From assembly GCA_945936265.1 (NCBI GenBank), contig CAMETB010000059.1, forward strand, positions 1 through 8,274: a DNA stretch of 8,274 bases, written 5' to 3'. A program made the position numbers and the translations under genes. The stretch is from an uncultured Clostridia bacterium. Its GTDB lineage: Bacteria > Bacillota > Clostridia > Oscillospirales > CAG-272. The notes under the pieces were generated by a model. It searched no databases. It was not told the origin of the DNA and was given only the letters and a program-made list of their open reading frames with translations. This document shows positions 1 through 6,250 of the stretch, in pieces; positions within the stretch are counted from its first letter, which is position 1; each line of letters starts with the position of its first letter.

Positions 1-1957
1 GTTCTTCGAGAACAGGACGGCTTGCGCCTGCAAGTGTCGAAGGTGCAAACAAATATGAGGCAAGATAGGGGTTCTTTACATAACCGCCAAGGAAGGATCG
101 AAGGGCTTTTTCTTGACGCTCAATTTTTGCCTTTTCTGCTCGGTTGTCATAGGTGAGATAACGAACATCCGTGCTTTCAAGCTCTTTCTTCACATCCTTG
201 ATTGTATCGTTACCATTTTCGGGACGGAAGTATATCTCGTAGCGACGAATTGTTTCATTTTCACGCTTCTCAGCGATCTCTGCATCCGCTTTCTTGCGGA
301 GAGCTTGCTCCGTCTCTTTCTTTTCGCTCTCTATTGCAGATTTATACTGAATTTCGAGTTGTTTTTTCTTTTCTGCTCTTGATTTTTCAATATCCCTTTG
401 CAGAGCAATAGCAAGACTCTTTTTCTGACTCTCGATTCTACGGGCGTTTCTTGCTTCGTAATATACAGCAATAGAGATCATCGCCATAGCCGATTCGAGC
501 TTTTCTTCCATTTCTGCCGTCAATCTTTCAATTTCGGCATCTATCTCGGCAATCTCATCGGCGTGCTTCTTTTCCTTGAGCTTAGATTTGCGCTTTTTGA
601 GTTCTTCAATCTGCTTACTGTACTCGCTCTCAATAGGGCGAGTAACGGCTTTTGCGTATTCTTCACGAACCTCTTTGTCTTTGTTTTCCTCTATATCTAT
701 TGCAAGTGCGGCGGCAAGATCTCTTATGTAGGCTTCAAGCCTTTGCACATAGACTCCTTCAAGTCTTGTGGTTTCCGTCTTTATGAAGCTTTCAACCTCG
801 CCTGCAATAATGCCAGCATACTTACTGTCGATTTCGGAAAATGCCGCATTTCTTGCCTTTGAAAAAGCATTCTCAATTCCCGAATAATCCGGCTCTATAT
901 CAGAGTAGGTGAAGGAAAAACGCTCGCCAAGTAGATATTGATGGAAACGGAAACCCTTCGGGAGATTTCCGTCGGCATCGTATTCCGGTTTGGTCGGAGA
1001 AAGTCCCATAGATTCCTTCGTATAACGGCGCAAATGCACCTCATATTTAGGCTTACCTTTTCCGTTCTTACCCGTGGTTTCGGAAAGCACGTCTTTTCTG
1101 CGTTTCTCAATAGCAACACAGATAAATGGGAACTCGTCGGCTCCGGCTACATCACGATCAAGAAGGATTTGTTCTCCTTTGGAGTGTTCCTCATGACCAC
1201 CGAGCAGAAGAGGTGACCAAGTTTCCTCGTTTTTCTTATAAGAAGCCTTGGTTACGACATATCCGCGCACAGCAAAAACATCGGTGATTTCCTCGCATTT
1301 TTCAGATTGAACACCGAGATAATATTTCCGAAACTTAATGTAGTCCTGCCATTTCCCAAAGATGCGATATGCATCTTGAGGATTTGGAATGGGATAGACC
1401 TCGGTACAAAGACGGTCTATAAAATCGTGCGTTAGTGTTGCATCGTGCATTTCCCGAATCCCATAATCAGGAACGGTAACTTGTCTTCCGGCGCGATCGG
1501 AAAATGTTTTTGTCGTAAATGCGCACGCGGCAATACAATATACAGATTTCTCACCGTATTTCGCCACGCCGGAATCAATCAACTCAATACCTTTAATCGT
1601 AACATCAATTACATTGCCAAAAGTTACGTCTCCGATAAAAATCAGATCATATTGCGCCGATAAGAAATTCGCCGAATATGCGCTCTTTTCAGGGCGTATT
1701 ACGATATTGTAAATACACTCTTTTCCGCGCTTGTTTACGGTTGTTTGACGGTCAAAACCCGGCATAGACACATAGTAAGTTTGATACGTTAAAGGACAGC
1801 AAGCGCTGACAAGCTCTTGGAGAGTAGAGGGAGCAAATCTGCCGATTCTTCTCTTTATTGAATCGTATTGCTCAGTCAATGACAGCGTGAAAAAATCATC
1901 CCAACTCTTGCTGCCTTGATTCAAATTATCATAGAAATTAAGATAAAGATAGCTCAT
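1..1957 (-). CDS. Large coiled-coil protein, possibly N-terminal part of a Upf1-like SF1 helicase (partial, runs off left edge)
   Basis: The frame is open from the ATG at 1957 to the window edge (652 residues seen, C-terminus missing). A good ribosome binding site (GGAG, ending six bases before the ATG) overlaps the end of the upstream gene. Residues 1 to about 370 form a globular part that I do not recognise. Residues about 400-570 are rich in Glu, Lys, Ala and Arg in heptad-like order, a long coiled coil. Residues about 598-650 carry a basic stretch (KIERQEKALRSF), then GGYVKNPYLASYLF. This pattern, basic helix, G, NP-L, LF, is what I would expect just before the Walker A region of Upf1/AAA_11-type SF1 helicases, where coiled-coil insertions also occur. 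No Walker motif lies in the window, so helicase identity is inference. The other possibility is a structural coiled-coil protein with no enzymatic domain. Being a gene is near certain; the family is not. Confidence 0.85.
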   Translation of the reverse strand, partial: MSYLYLNFYDNLNQGSKSWDDFFTLSLTEQYDSIKRRIGRFAPSTLQELVSACCPLTYQTYYVSMPGFDRQTTVNKRGKECIYNIVIRPEKSAYSANFLSAQYDLIFIGDVTFGNVIDVTIKGIELIDSGVAKYGEKSVYCIAACAFTTKTFSDRAGRQVTVPDYGIREMHDATLTHDFIDRLCTEVYPIPNPQDAYRIFGKWQDYIKFRKYYLGVQSEKCEEITDVFAVRGYVVTKASYKKNEETWSPLLLGGHEEHSKGEQILLDRDVAGADEFPFICVAIEKRRKDVLSETTGKNGKGKPKYEVHLRRYTKESMGLSPTKPEYDADGNLPKGFRFHQYLLGERFSFTYSDIEPDYSGIENAFSKARNAAFSEIDSKYAGIIAGEVESFIKTETTRLEGVYVQRLEAYIRDLAAALAIDIEENKDKEVREEYAKAVTRPIESEYSKQIEELKKRKSKLKEKKHADEIAEIDAEIERLTAEMEEKLESAMAMISIAVYYEARNARRIESQKKSLAIALQRDIEKSRAEKKKQLEIQYKSAIESEKKETEQALRKKADAEIAEKRENETIRRYEIYFRPENGNDTIKDVKKELESTDVRYLTYDNRAEKAKIERQEKALRSFLGGYVKNPYLASYLFAPSTLAGASRPVLEE

Positions 1958-1968
1958 CGGTTCTCCTT

Positions 1969-2931
1969 TCAGACGTCCAGCGGATTTGAAATTTCTCTCA
2001 TTGTTTGACGCACTTTTTCCAAAAAGTAGTCGTCGTAATTCCAGTTTGCCTCCTCCACGTTTTCCTCAAAAAATCGGGTACAGAGGTCTTCGTAAAACGG
2101 AAGAAGATCTACCATCATTTTTTCTATATAATCATCACCGATTTTAAGATAATACTGCGACATCTCGCCGTTACGGTATCGAGTTGTCAAAAGCATATCG
2201 GGATAATTTTTCTGAATTTTCTCAAACAGGTCCTCGCTGTTGTGCTTCAGCATATTCCATACGGTGAAGAATTTGGTATAGACATCGTATCCTTTTAAGG
2301 ATTCGATTCTTGCTCGACCTTTCATCGTACCGTTTAGATATGTATGCATTTTTCCTCGTGTGACCTCTTTTTCTGCAAAACCAAGATACACACACTTACG
2401 AAGTAATAAAGCATCAAGCTCGGTTGCCATCTGATGGATGAACTGTGCGCATTGCGATATCCACAGTTTGTTATAGGTTGCCTGTCTTCTCGCGCCTGAC
2501 ATAATGCCTGCAACTGTTGCGTCCTCGTTATCATCAAGTCCTGAATTGAGGCGCTCCAATCGAACCTGCTCCGCCACATCTGTGGGGGATGTAATTGCCT
2601 CAAATGCGGTCTTGTATTCTCTCCATGAAGCTGTAAGCTCTGCAAGCTTATCTCGGAATTGATTGATCACATAATCATGTCTGTGTAATCGCTTTGGAAG
2701 GAAATAAGTTGTGTTTCTTGGAATTGCAGAAGCTGCATCCAATACACTTGCAGGGACTCCTGATGTTCCTATCTTCTTCATTCTCTTTATGTCGATCTTG
2801 ACACGGTTTCCATCTCTGTGGATACCGTAATATCTTTCATCGTCACTCGGTATTTCGACACCGTTCCATTTTGAGGCATACTTCGAGTAATCGTGAACCT
2901 TTGAATATGGGTTTCTGTTTTTCTTTTTCAT
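1969..2931 (-). CDS. Unrecognised 320-residue soluble protein, first gene of the operon
   Basis: I do not recognise this protein. I chose the ATG at 2931 (MKKKNRNPYSK) because GAAGG sits five bases upstream; an in-frame GTG at 2961 is also possible but lies inside a hairpin and lacks a ribosome binding site. The protein is charged, with no signal peptide and no membrane segment. The first 60 residues are Lys/Arg/Tyr-rich (a basic tail, then RYYGIHRDGNRVKIDIKR), which would suit nucleic-acid contact. The rest looks mainly helical, with an acidic C-terminal third rich in aromatic residues (FFTVWNMLKHN, DLLPFYEDLCTRFFEEN). I see no nuclease, ATPase or HEPN motif. Its stop codon overlaps the ribosome binding site of the coiled-coil gene (11-base gap), so the two are probably translated together and act in one pathway or complex. 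Transcription comes from 3119-3147 through a structured leader. Confidence 0.88.
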   Translation of the reverse strand: MKKKNRNPYSKVHDYSKYASKWNGVEIPSDDERYYGIHRDGNRVKIDIKRMKKIGTSGVPASVLDAASAIPRNTTYFLPKRLHRHDYVINQFRDKLAELTASWREYKTAFEAITSPTDVAEQVRLERLNSGLDDNEDATVAGIMSGARRQATYNKLWISQCAQFIHQMATELDALLLRKCVYLGFAEKEVTRGKMHTYLNGTMKGRARIESLKGYDVYTKFFTVWNMLKHNSEDLFEKIQKNYPDMLLTTRYRNGEMSQYYLKIGDDYIEKMMVDLLPFYEDLCTRFFEENVEEANWNYDDYFLEKVRQTMREISNPLDV

Positions 2932-3112
2932 AAAAACCTTCAATAAGCAAAAATATCCCACCGAAGTGGGATATTCCTATGCCTGTATATAGACTCACTC
3001 AGCATATATGTTCAAGCATCAATCACCACTCCGCACACTAAAATGCCATAGGCGAAATCCCCTCCACGTGAGGAGATAATTGTTCTCCGTCAATAGACGG
3101 TTTTGCTTTTAC
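2932..3112 (-). promoter_or_regulatory. Structured 5' leader of the two-gene operon (candidate cis-regulatory or small RNA)
   Basis: About 180 nt separate the predicted transcription start (near 3112) from the ATG at 2931, long for an untranslated leader. The RNA can fold into CCGUC/GACGG with a UAUU loop (3087-3100), an 8-bp stem AUCUCCUC/GAGGGGAU with an ACGUG loop (3057-3077), and the UUCG hairpin (2952-2975). CCUAUG (3047-3052) can also pair over a distance with CAUAGG (2976-2981). The 8-bp stem contains a U-G wobble that works only in the minus-strand RNA and is a C-A mismatch on the other strand, which supports an RNA role. I do not recognise it as a known riboswitch class. Confidence 0.55.
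2952..2975 (-). terminator. UUCG-tetraloop hairpin with U-tract in the operon leader (attenuator-like)
   Basis: On the minus strand, AATATCCCAC and GTGGGATATT form a perfect 10-bp stem around a TTCG loop with a C-G closing pair, the especially stable UUCG tetraloop. The stem runs straight into a short run of T (TTTTTGC). This is the shape of an intrinsic terminator, placed about 20 bases before the start codon of the first gene. It can either end a small RNA of about 160 nt or work as an attenuator for the operon. The U-run is short and the lower stem is AT-rich, so termination may be partial. Confidence 0.7.
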
Positions 3113-3118
3113 AAGTAT

Positions 3119-3147
3119 ATTATACCATATAATTTACATTTTTTCAA
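3119..3147 (-). promoter_or_regulatory. Sigma-A promoter of the two-gene operon
   Basis: Minus-strand -35 TTGAAA (3142-3147), exactly 17 bases, then -10 TATAAT (3119-3124). A TG two bases before the -10 is not present, but both boxes are near consensus. Predicted start of transcription is around 3112, which puts the whole structured leader into the mRNA. Confidence 0.85.
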
Positions 3148-3192
3148 TACTACAAAACATATATTTCGGCAATTTATATAGATTTTATATAA

Positions 3193-3372
3193 TTAATTCC
3201 TTCCGTTGGGAATCTCTTTTAAGCAAGATACGATAATCAAGCCAATAACACTAAGAAATAGCCCTCCAAAGAACCAACCTACAACGCTTCTTCCCTTATT
3301 ACCTCCAATAATAGGGCAGGCAATCATACTGATAATATTCAAAATAAGTCCTATAACAAGTGCACCTTCCAT
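3193..3372 (-). CDS. Small two-helix membrane protein (59 residues)
   Basis: The start is fixed by GGAGG seven bases before the ATG at 3372; the frame stays open further upstream but would run back through the terminator and promoter. Two hydrophobic segments are visible: residues about 4-20 (ALVIGLILNIISMIACP) and about 31-50 (VVGWFFGGLFLSVIGLIIV). They are joined by a short basic glycine-rich turn (GGNKGRS), and the tail is polar. This is the shape of a small inner-membrane protein with a two-helix hairpin. The second helix, with its KGRS-VGWFFGGLF pattern, recurs in many small clostridial membrane proteins of unknown role (recalled, not checked). It has its own promoter (3404-3432) directly after the terminator of the regulator gene. 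A holin-like or stress-peptide role is possible, but nothing in the sequence decides it. Confidence 0.72.
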   Translation of the reverse strand: MEGALVIGLILNIISMIACPIIGGNKGRSVVGWFFGGLFLSVIGLIIVSCLKEIPNGRN

Positions 3373-3403
3373 CTCGCTACCTCCGGAAAAATATTGTGCA
3401 ATC

Positions 3404-3432
3404 ATTATAACAGGTCGGAAAGTTTTTTCCAA
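3404..3432 (-). promoter_or_regulatory. Promoter of the small membrane protein gene
   Basis: Minus-strand -35 TTGGAA (3427-3432), 17-base spacer, -10 TATAAT (3404-3409). The spacer region contains GGAAA and TTTCC as an inverted repeat around AAAC. TGTAC/GTACA form a second inverted repeat (3433-3447) just upstream. Either could be an operator. The start of transcription would be near 3397, with the ribosome binding site shortly after. Confidence 0.7.
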
Positions 3433-3445
3433 TGTACCTACAGTA

Positions 3446-3483
3446 CAAAAATGAAAAGGTCTACTCAATTTCGAGCAGACCTT
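3446..3483 (-). terminator. Intrinsic terminator overlapping the end of the XRE regulator gene
   Basis: Minus-strand RNA AAGGUCUGCUC pairs with GAGUAGACCUU over 11 bp (one G-U pair) around a GAAAUU loop, followed by UUCAUUUUUG. The stop codon (TAG) and last codons of the regulator lie inside the stem. It separates the regulator transcript from the membrane protein gene. Confidence 0.85.
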
Positions 3484-3688
3484 CCATTTGAACATTCAGT
3501 AAAGCAGAGAGGTTTACCAATCGCACAAGCGAGGGAAGCTTGTTCCCGTTTGTCCATTCGTAGATCACTCTCGGACTCGAAAGTCCAAGTTCTTCTGCAA
3601 CCTCTTCGTAGGTAAGACCCGATTTTTCGATCGCTCGATAAATCTTATCTCCGGTTTTCTGTCTGTTCAATTTCTTTTTGCAGCCCAT
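3461..3688 (-). CDS. XRE-family helix-turn-helix regulator (75 residues)
   Basis: A minimal Cro/CI-like DNA-binding protein, expected to act as a dimer on operators in its own or neighbouring promoters. The ATG at 3688 follows a strong GGAGG eight bases upstream; the frame can be read further upstream but only through the promoter. The fold is visible: after a basic start (CKKKLNRQK), helix 1 IYRAIEKSG, helix 2 TYEEVAEELG, recognition helix SPRVIYEWTNGNKLPS, then LVRLVNLSALLNVQMEGLLE. YEWTNGNKLPSL is the classic XRE signature following the recognition helix. The length is normal for single-domain members, and no second sensor domain is present. Two promoters precede it, one carrying an inverted repeat around the -35, which fits autoregulation. 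Which other genes it controls cannot be told from sequence. Confidence 0.88.
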   Translation of the reverse strand: MGCKKKLNRQKTGDKIYRAIEKSGLTYEEVAEELGLSSPRVIYEWTNGNKLPSLVRLVNLSALLNVQMEGLLEIE

Positions 3689-3746
3689 TTCAACTACCTC
3701 CTTTGGTGAACATCTCAACATCAAAGGCAGTTTGACTGCGTATTCA

Positions 3747-3781
3747 ATTATAACACAGGGGCGCTGTCTTGTCAACGCCCC
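3747..3781 (-). promoter_or_regulatory. Consensus promoter of the XRE gene with operator-like inverted repeat
   Basis: Minus-strand -35 TTGACA (3770-3775) and -10 TATAAT (3747-3752) are both perfect consensus with a 17-base spacer. GGGGCG and CGCCCC (plus-strand 3758-3763 and 3776-3781, 12 bases apart) flank the -35 box and are GC-rich in AT-rich surroundings. A dimeric repressor bound there would block RNA polymerase, so this is a likely operator for the XRE protein (inference). Confidence 0.78.
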
Positions 3782-3841
3782 GTTCGCACTCCCGTGCTTC
3801 TTTTGGGTTAAACAGGTTATGTTCAAATCGTCTGTATATCT

Positions 3842-3870
3842 ATTATATCACATCTGATTCGAATTGACAA
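3842..3870 (-). promoter_or_regulatory. Second, upstream promoter of the XRE gene
   Basis: Minus-strand -35 TTGTCA (3865-3870), 17-base spacer, -10 TATAAT (3842-3847). It lies just after the stop of the DUF6809-like gene and about 95 bases upstream of the other XRE promoter, giving tandem start sites. I see no separate gene between the two promoters; a short GCAC/GTGC hairpin (3786-3797) lies there. Confidence 0.65.
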
Positions 3871-3882
3871 TGTACCGTCGGT

Positions 3883-4143
3883 TCAATTATTGTTTAGCGA
3901 CTCTATCGCAATGTTCATTCCAAGTTTGAAGGCATACTCAAATATCGCTTCCTCCGCATAGTTCGCATATTCACCCCAGCAGTCCTCGAATTTCTCAAAT
4001 ATCTCTTTTTGCTCGTCCGTTATCGTTTTGAGCAGATCATCGTGATGCCGAGCCATATATTCCATAAACTCTTTCATTTCCGGGGAGTCGTTTCTACTGT
4101 CCTCTTGCGGGTTGATATTTTCGTGCCATAGCTCTTTTATCAT
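3883..4143 (-). CDS. Small acidic protein resembling the DUF6809 family (86 residues)
   Basis: The ATG at 4143 gives MIKELWHENINPQEDS, which matches my memory of how clostridial DUF6809 proteins begin (M-LW-GNI-P), so I prefer it to the in-frame GTG at 4173. It lacks a well-placed ribosome binding site, since the nearest AGAAGG lies 16 bases upstream. The rest is acidic and helical, ending in the typical EAIFEYAFKLGMNIAIE helix (family pattern: an aromatic residue, then F-LG). No catalytic residues, signal or membrane segment are visible. In Bacillota such proteins commonly sit in integrative elements and prophage-like regions next to XRE regulators, as here, but their function is unknown. 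Assignment is from memory of the family, not a search. Confidence 0.7.
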   Translation of the reverse strand: MIKELWHENINPQEDSRNDSPEMKEFMEYMARHHDDLLKTITDEQKEIFEKFEDCWGEYANYAEEAIFEYAFKLGMNIAIESLNNN

Positions 4144-4301
4144 ACTTTTATTTACCGTACCTTCTGTTAGCACGCAACAATACCACGGAACGTAGAGAAA
4201 GACCAGACTTTTTTGAAAAAATCATTTTTTCTCATCAAGCGTTATCTTTGATTTCTGCGAGGCAATTATTGAGCTCTGAAATCATGTTTCGGCTGTGTAA
4301 A

Positions 4302-4338
4302 GCAAAACGCCACGGATTTTTCTTCCGTGGTGTTTTGC
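4302..4338. terminator. Strong bidirectional hairpin terminator
   Basis: GCAAAACGCCACGGA and TCCGTGGTGTTTTGC can pair along 15 positions around a 7-base loop, with one G-U pair in the plus-strand RNA. On both strands the GC-rich CCACGGA/TCCGTGG core is followed by a TTTT-containing tail, so it can stop transcription from either side. It lies about 160 bases upstream of the DUF6809-like gene and insulates the left cassette from the region to its right. Confidence 0.75.
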
Positions 4339-4339
4339 A

Positions 4340-4889
4340 GTAAGAGCTGCTTATTCGGTTGTTATTATTTTACCGCTAATTTTGCACGCCCTTGGATAAC
4401 TCCTTTTTCTTTATACCTTAGGTATACGAAGCAGTTACGCCTCTAAAATCGTGGACATACAAAGACTCACAAACTTATGATCCCATACTACACGTCAAGT
4501 GACTGGCGTAATTTGGCTTAAAGCTTAAGCATTAGTTTTTCTTTATTTTACACATTTTTATTCAATATACTTTTTTAACTACAAGATGATTTCACTTTGC
4601 AAAGTCCCCTAACATTTGTCTGTCTGTTCGTAAAATAATTTTAGCATCTCTAATATCCATTTCAACATTTCCACTTCAATACAGCCGATTTTATGAAATA
4701 AAAAAGCCAATTTTACCAACTTTTTATCATTGGTTAATCGGCACTTTACATACTGAGTCGTCAATATGAACAAATTTTATGTGTGGGTTTTGTGCATAAA
4801 TTACAAACAATTGGATCTGTTTTGTGTTGTTATTTCTGCACATAAACCGTATTTTGAAACAAAATTAAGCTGTAATTATCAACAATAAT
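4340..4889. other. AT-rich region without a supportable gene
   Basis: No frame on either strand has a plausible start, ribosome binding site and protein-like composition. The only coding-like trace is a minus-strand run of about 27 codons ending at 4365 (tail QGRAKLAVK), interrupted upstream by a stop and not recognisable. The region includes one minus-strand terminator (4706-4742). The composition and lack of genes fit decayed DNA next to the pseudogenes to the right. Confidence 0.6.
4706..4742 (-). terminator. Terminator downstream of the AraC fragment
   Basis: On the minus strand GCCGATTAACCAA and TTGGTAAAATTGGC form an imperfect stem (ACCAA/TTGGT core, then ATT/AAT and GCC/GGC) followed by TTTTTTATTT. 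It lies about 150 bases beyond the stop of the AraC-type remnant and probably ended that old transcription unit. Confidence 0.55.
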
Positions 4890-5168
4890 TTATGTTACGG
4901 TGTATTTCACCTGTAATTTGTTACCTTCGTGTTTATACTTCTTTCTGTAATTGGAGGGGCTGATTCCCGACACCTGCCTGAACCATTTCGACAAGTCCTG
5001 AATACCTCCGAAATTGCATAATTCTGCTATCTCTTTTATACTCTTATCCGTATTAATCAAATATTCGATAACTCTTATTTTTCGTGCCGAAGTAATAAAT
5101 TCTTTCAGCCCTACTCCGCTATACTTTTTTGAAGTTTCAAGTTGTTTTAACTTTGTGCGAGGCTTGTT
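4890..5168 (-). pseudogene. C-terminal DNA-binding fragment of an AraC-family regulator
   Basis: About 92 codons before the TAA at 4890 encode the end of an AraC/XylS-type domain. The end of the first helix-turn-helix is seen as KKYSGVGLKEFITSARKIRV, then the linker helix and second unit IKEIAELCNFGGIQDLSKWF, and the closing signature SGISPSNYRKKY. Intact members have roughly 250-300 residues or more with an N-terminal sensor domain; here that domain and the start of the first helix-turn-helix are gone. The remnant begins right after the stop codon of the oxidoreductase remnant and in the same frame, with no ribosome binding site or start codon, so a deletion most likely joined the two. An intact relative probably controlled carbohydrate or oxidoreductase genes (inference from family habits). 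Confidence 0.82.
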
Positions 5169-6024
5169 TTACAACTCGTCCTCGTGAAGGACCACGCCGT
5201 TGTCGATAAGCGTTTTTTGCAGTTTCTTGATGTCTATCCGTGAAAAATCAACTGCCATCGCCGCTGCCGTTCCCGCCGCCTGTCCTGATACTGCACAAAC
5301 CGAAATGACACGGGTTATATCCCACATTCCGTCAGTCACGGATTACATCTTCCGGCGCATATAAGATTTTTGACATCGTTACCGTAAAGAGTACCAAACG
5401 GAAGCTCATAAACAGGACCTTTTTTACGCCAGTCGGAAAACATTCCGACGCTGTCGTCAAAGCGCTTGTGCATTTCTTTATCATTCATTACATATGCGCC
5501 CCCGATCCGTCTGGTCATTCTTATCTGTGGAATTGTCGGCATAGTGATCGGAATATATGAGGGGTCTTTTCTTGTTCTTAAGTATTTCCTATAAAATAAA
5601 ACTATGCGAAATCTGCACCATTTCGCTTAATTCTTCACCGTCAATTCCGGAGAATCTCCTCGGTATAAGCGATGTGGTTCTTGAACCGTTGGCAATATCC
5701 TCTGCCGAATCTGGAACCCCTTTCATGTTAATGCCCCAACCCGTTGCAAAGAGGCAGAAAAATGGTTACCAATCCGGCGATACCGAGCCCGCCGAGTATA
5801 AATTCCTTCTCAATAAGCGTGACCTTTGCGCCTTACCTTGTGACGGCAAGTGAGGCCGATATCCCGGCAAATCCGCCGCCGGCAACAACACAATCACAAT
5901 TTGCAATAATCGGTGTTTCTATTTTTTTCAGTGATGATATCAGACATACTATTGTTCCCCCGAAATTAAATATTCCCTTGATAAAAAATTTGTTTGAGCC
6001 CGGTTTCCGTGCTAATTCTACCAC
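5169..6024 (-). pseudogene. Decayed FAD-dependent oxidoreductase (FAD_oxidored type)
   Basis: The N-terminal dinucleotide-binding motif is clear (VVAGGGFAGISASLA, then KVTLIEKEFILGGLG). The C-terminal half also fits the family: RTTSLIPRRFSG, PQIRMTRRIGGAYVMND, GPVYELPFGTLYG, NLICAGRCN, then MWDITRVISVCAVSGQAAGTAAAM, ending LHEDEL. The gene is broken many times: in-frame stops at 5833-5835, 5728-5730 and 5589-5591; a probable +1 insertion in an A-run near 5570; and a lost base near 5340, where CN should run on into VTDGMWD. A large internal deletion sits near 5727, because the middle of the protein is missing; about 285 codons remain against the 430-460 I expect. It is not functional. The GTG at 6024 is a possible original start, without a clear ribosome binding site. 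Confidence 0.88.
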
Positions 6025-6109
6025 ATTCTTTGAAGAAAAAGAACCCCTTTATTTCTCATTTTAAGCGTTTATTATTATCTTGATTATTATTTAAAAAGCA
6101 GACAAAAAT

Positions 6110-6140
6110 CCCGATGAAACTTTAACGGAAGTTCATCGGG
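6110..6140. terminator. Bidirectional hairpin terminator
   Basis: CCCGATGAA pairs with TTCATCGGG over 9 bp, extended by CTT/AAG past one bulged A, around a TAACGG loop. The minus strand continues ATTTTTG and the plus strand ACTTTCTTTT, so it can work in both directions. It closes the tRNA-Glu side and precedes the oxidoreductase remnant. Confidence 0.78.
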
Positions 6141-6169
6141 ACTTTCTTTTATGTGATATTGAAATAAAA

Positions 6170-6206
6170 ATAACCCAAAGAGACTTCTCTGCCGTCTTTG
6201 AGTTAT
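6170..6206 (-). terminator. Second terminator downstream of tRNA-Glu
   Basis: Minus-strand RNA AUAACUCAAAGA pairs with UCUUUGGGUUAU over 12 bp around a 13-base loop, followed by UUUUUAUUUC. One pair is a U-G wobble in this strand only; in the plus-strand RNA it would be a C-A mismatch, which fixes the orientation. Confidence 0.75.
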
Positions 6207-6222
6207 AGCCTCAAAAAGTAAA

Positions 6223-6244
6223 AACCGGTCGGGTTCGACCGGTT
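6223..6244 (-). terminator. First terminator downstream of tRNA-Glu
   Basis: Minus-strand AACCGGTC and GACCGGTT form a perfect 8-bp stem around GAACCC, followed by TTTACTTTTT. It starts six bases after the encoded CCA end of the tRNA and should release the tRNA precursor. Confidence 0.82.
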
Positions 6245-6250
6245 ATACTA

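Noticed and set aside
113..862. Overlapping plus-strand open frames of 69-154 residues
   Set aside because: They are antisense to the continuous minus-strand coiled-coil gene, have odd Phe/Cys/Leu-rich composition and no ribosome binding sites.
895..1663. Short frames inside the coiled-coil gene (both strands)
   Set aside because: The minus-strand frame through this stretch is open without interruption and protein-like, so these are shadows.
2005..2645. Frames of 97 and 103 residues within the 320-residue gene
   Set aside because: Shadows of the real minus-strand gene, with no start signals.
3689..3826. Longer 121-residue version of the XRE protein starting at 3826
   Set aside because: The extension starts with TTG, lacks a ribosome binding site and would translate across the perfect promoter; the ATG at 3688 has GGAGG at correct spacing.
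4365..4500. Minus-strand coding-like tail ending QGRAKLAVK, possibly the end of a lost gene
   Set aside because: Only about 27 codons after an upstream stop, with no recognisable family; too little to call a gene or pseudogene.
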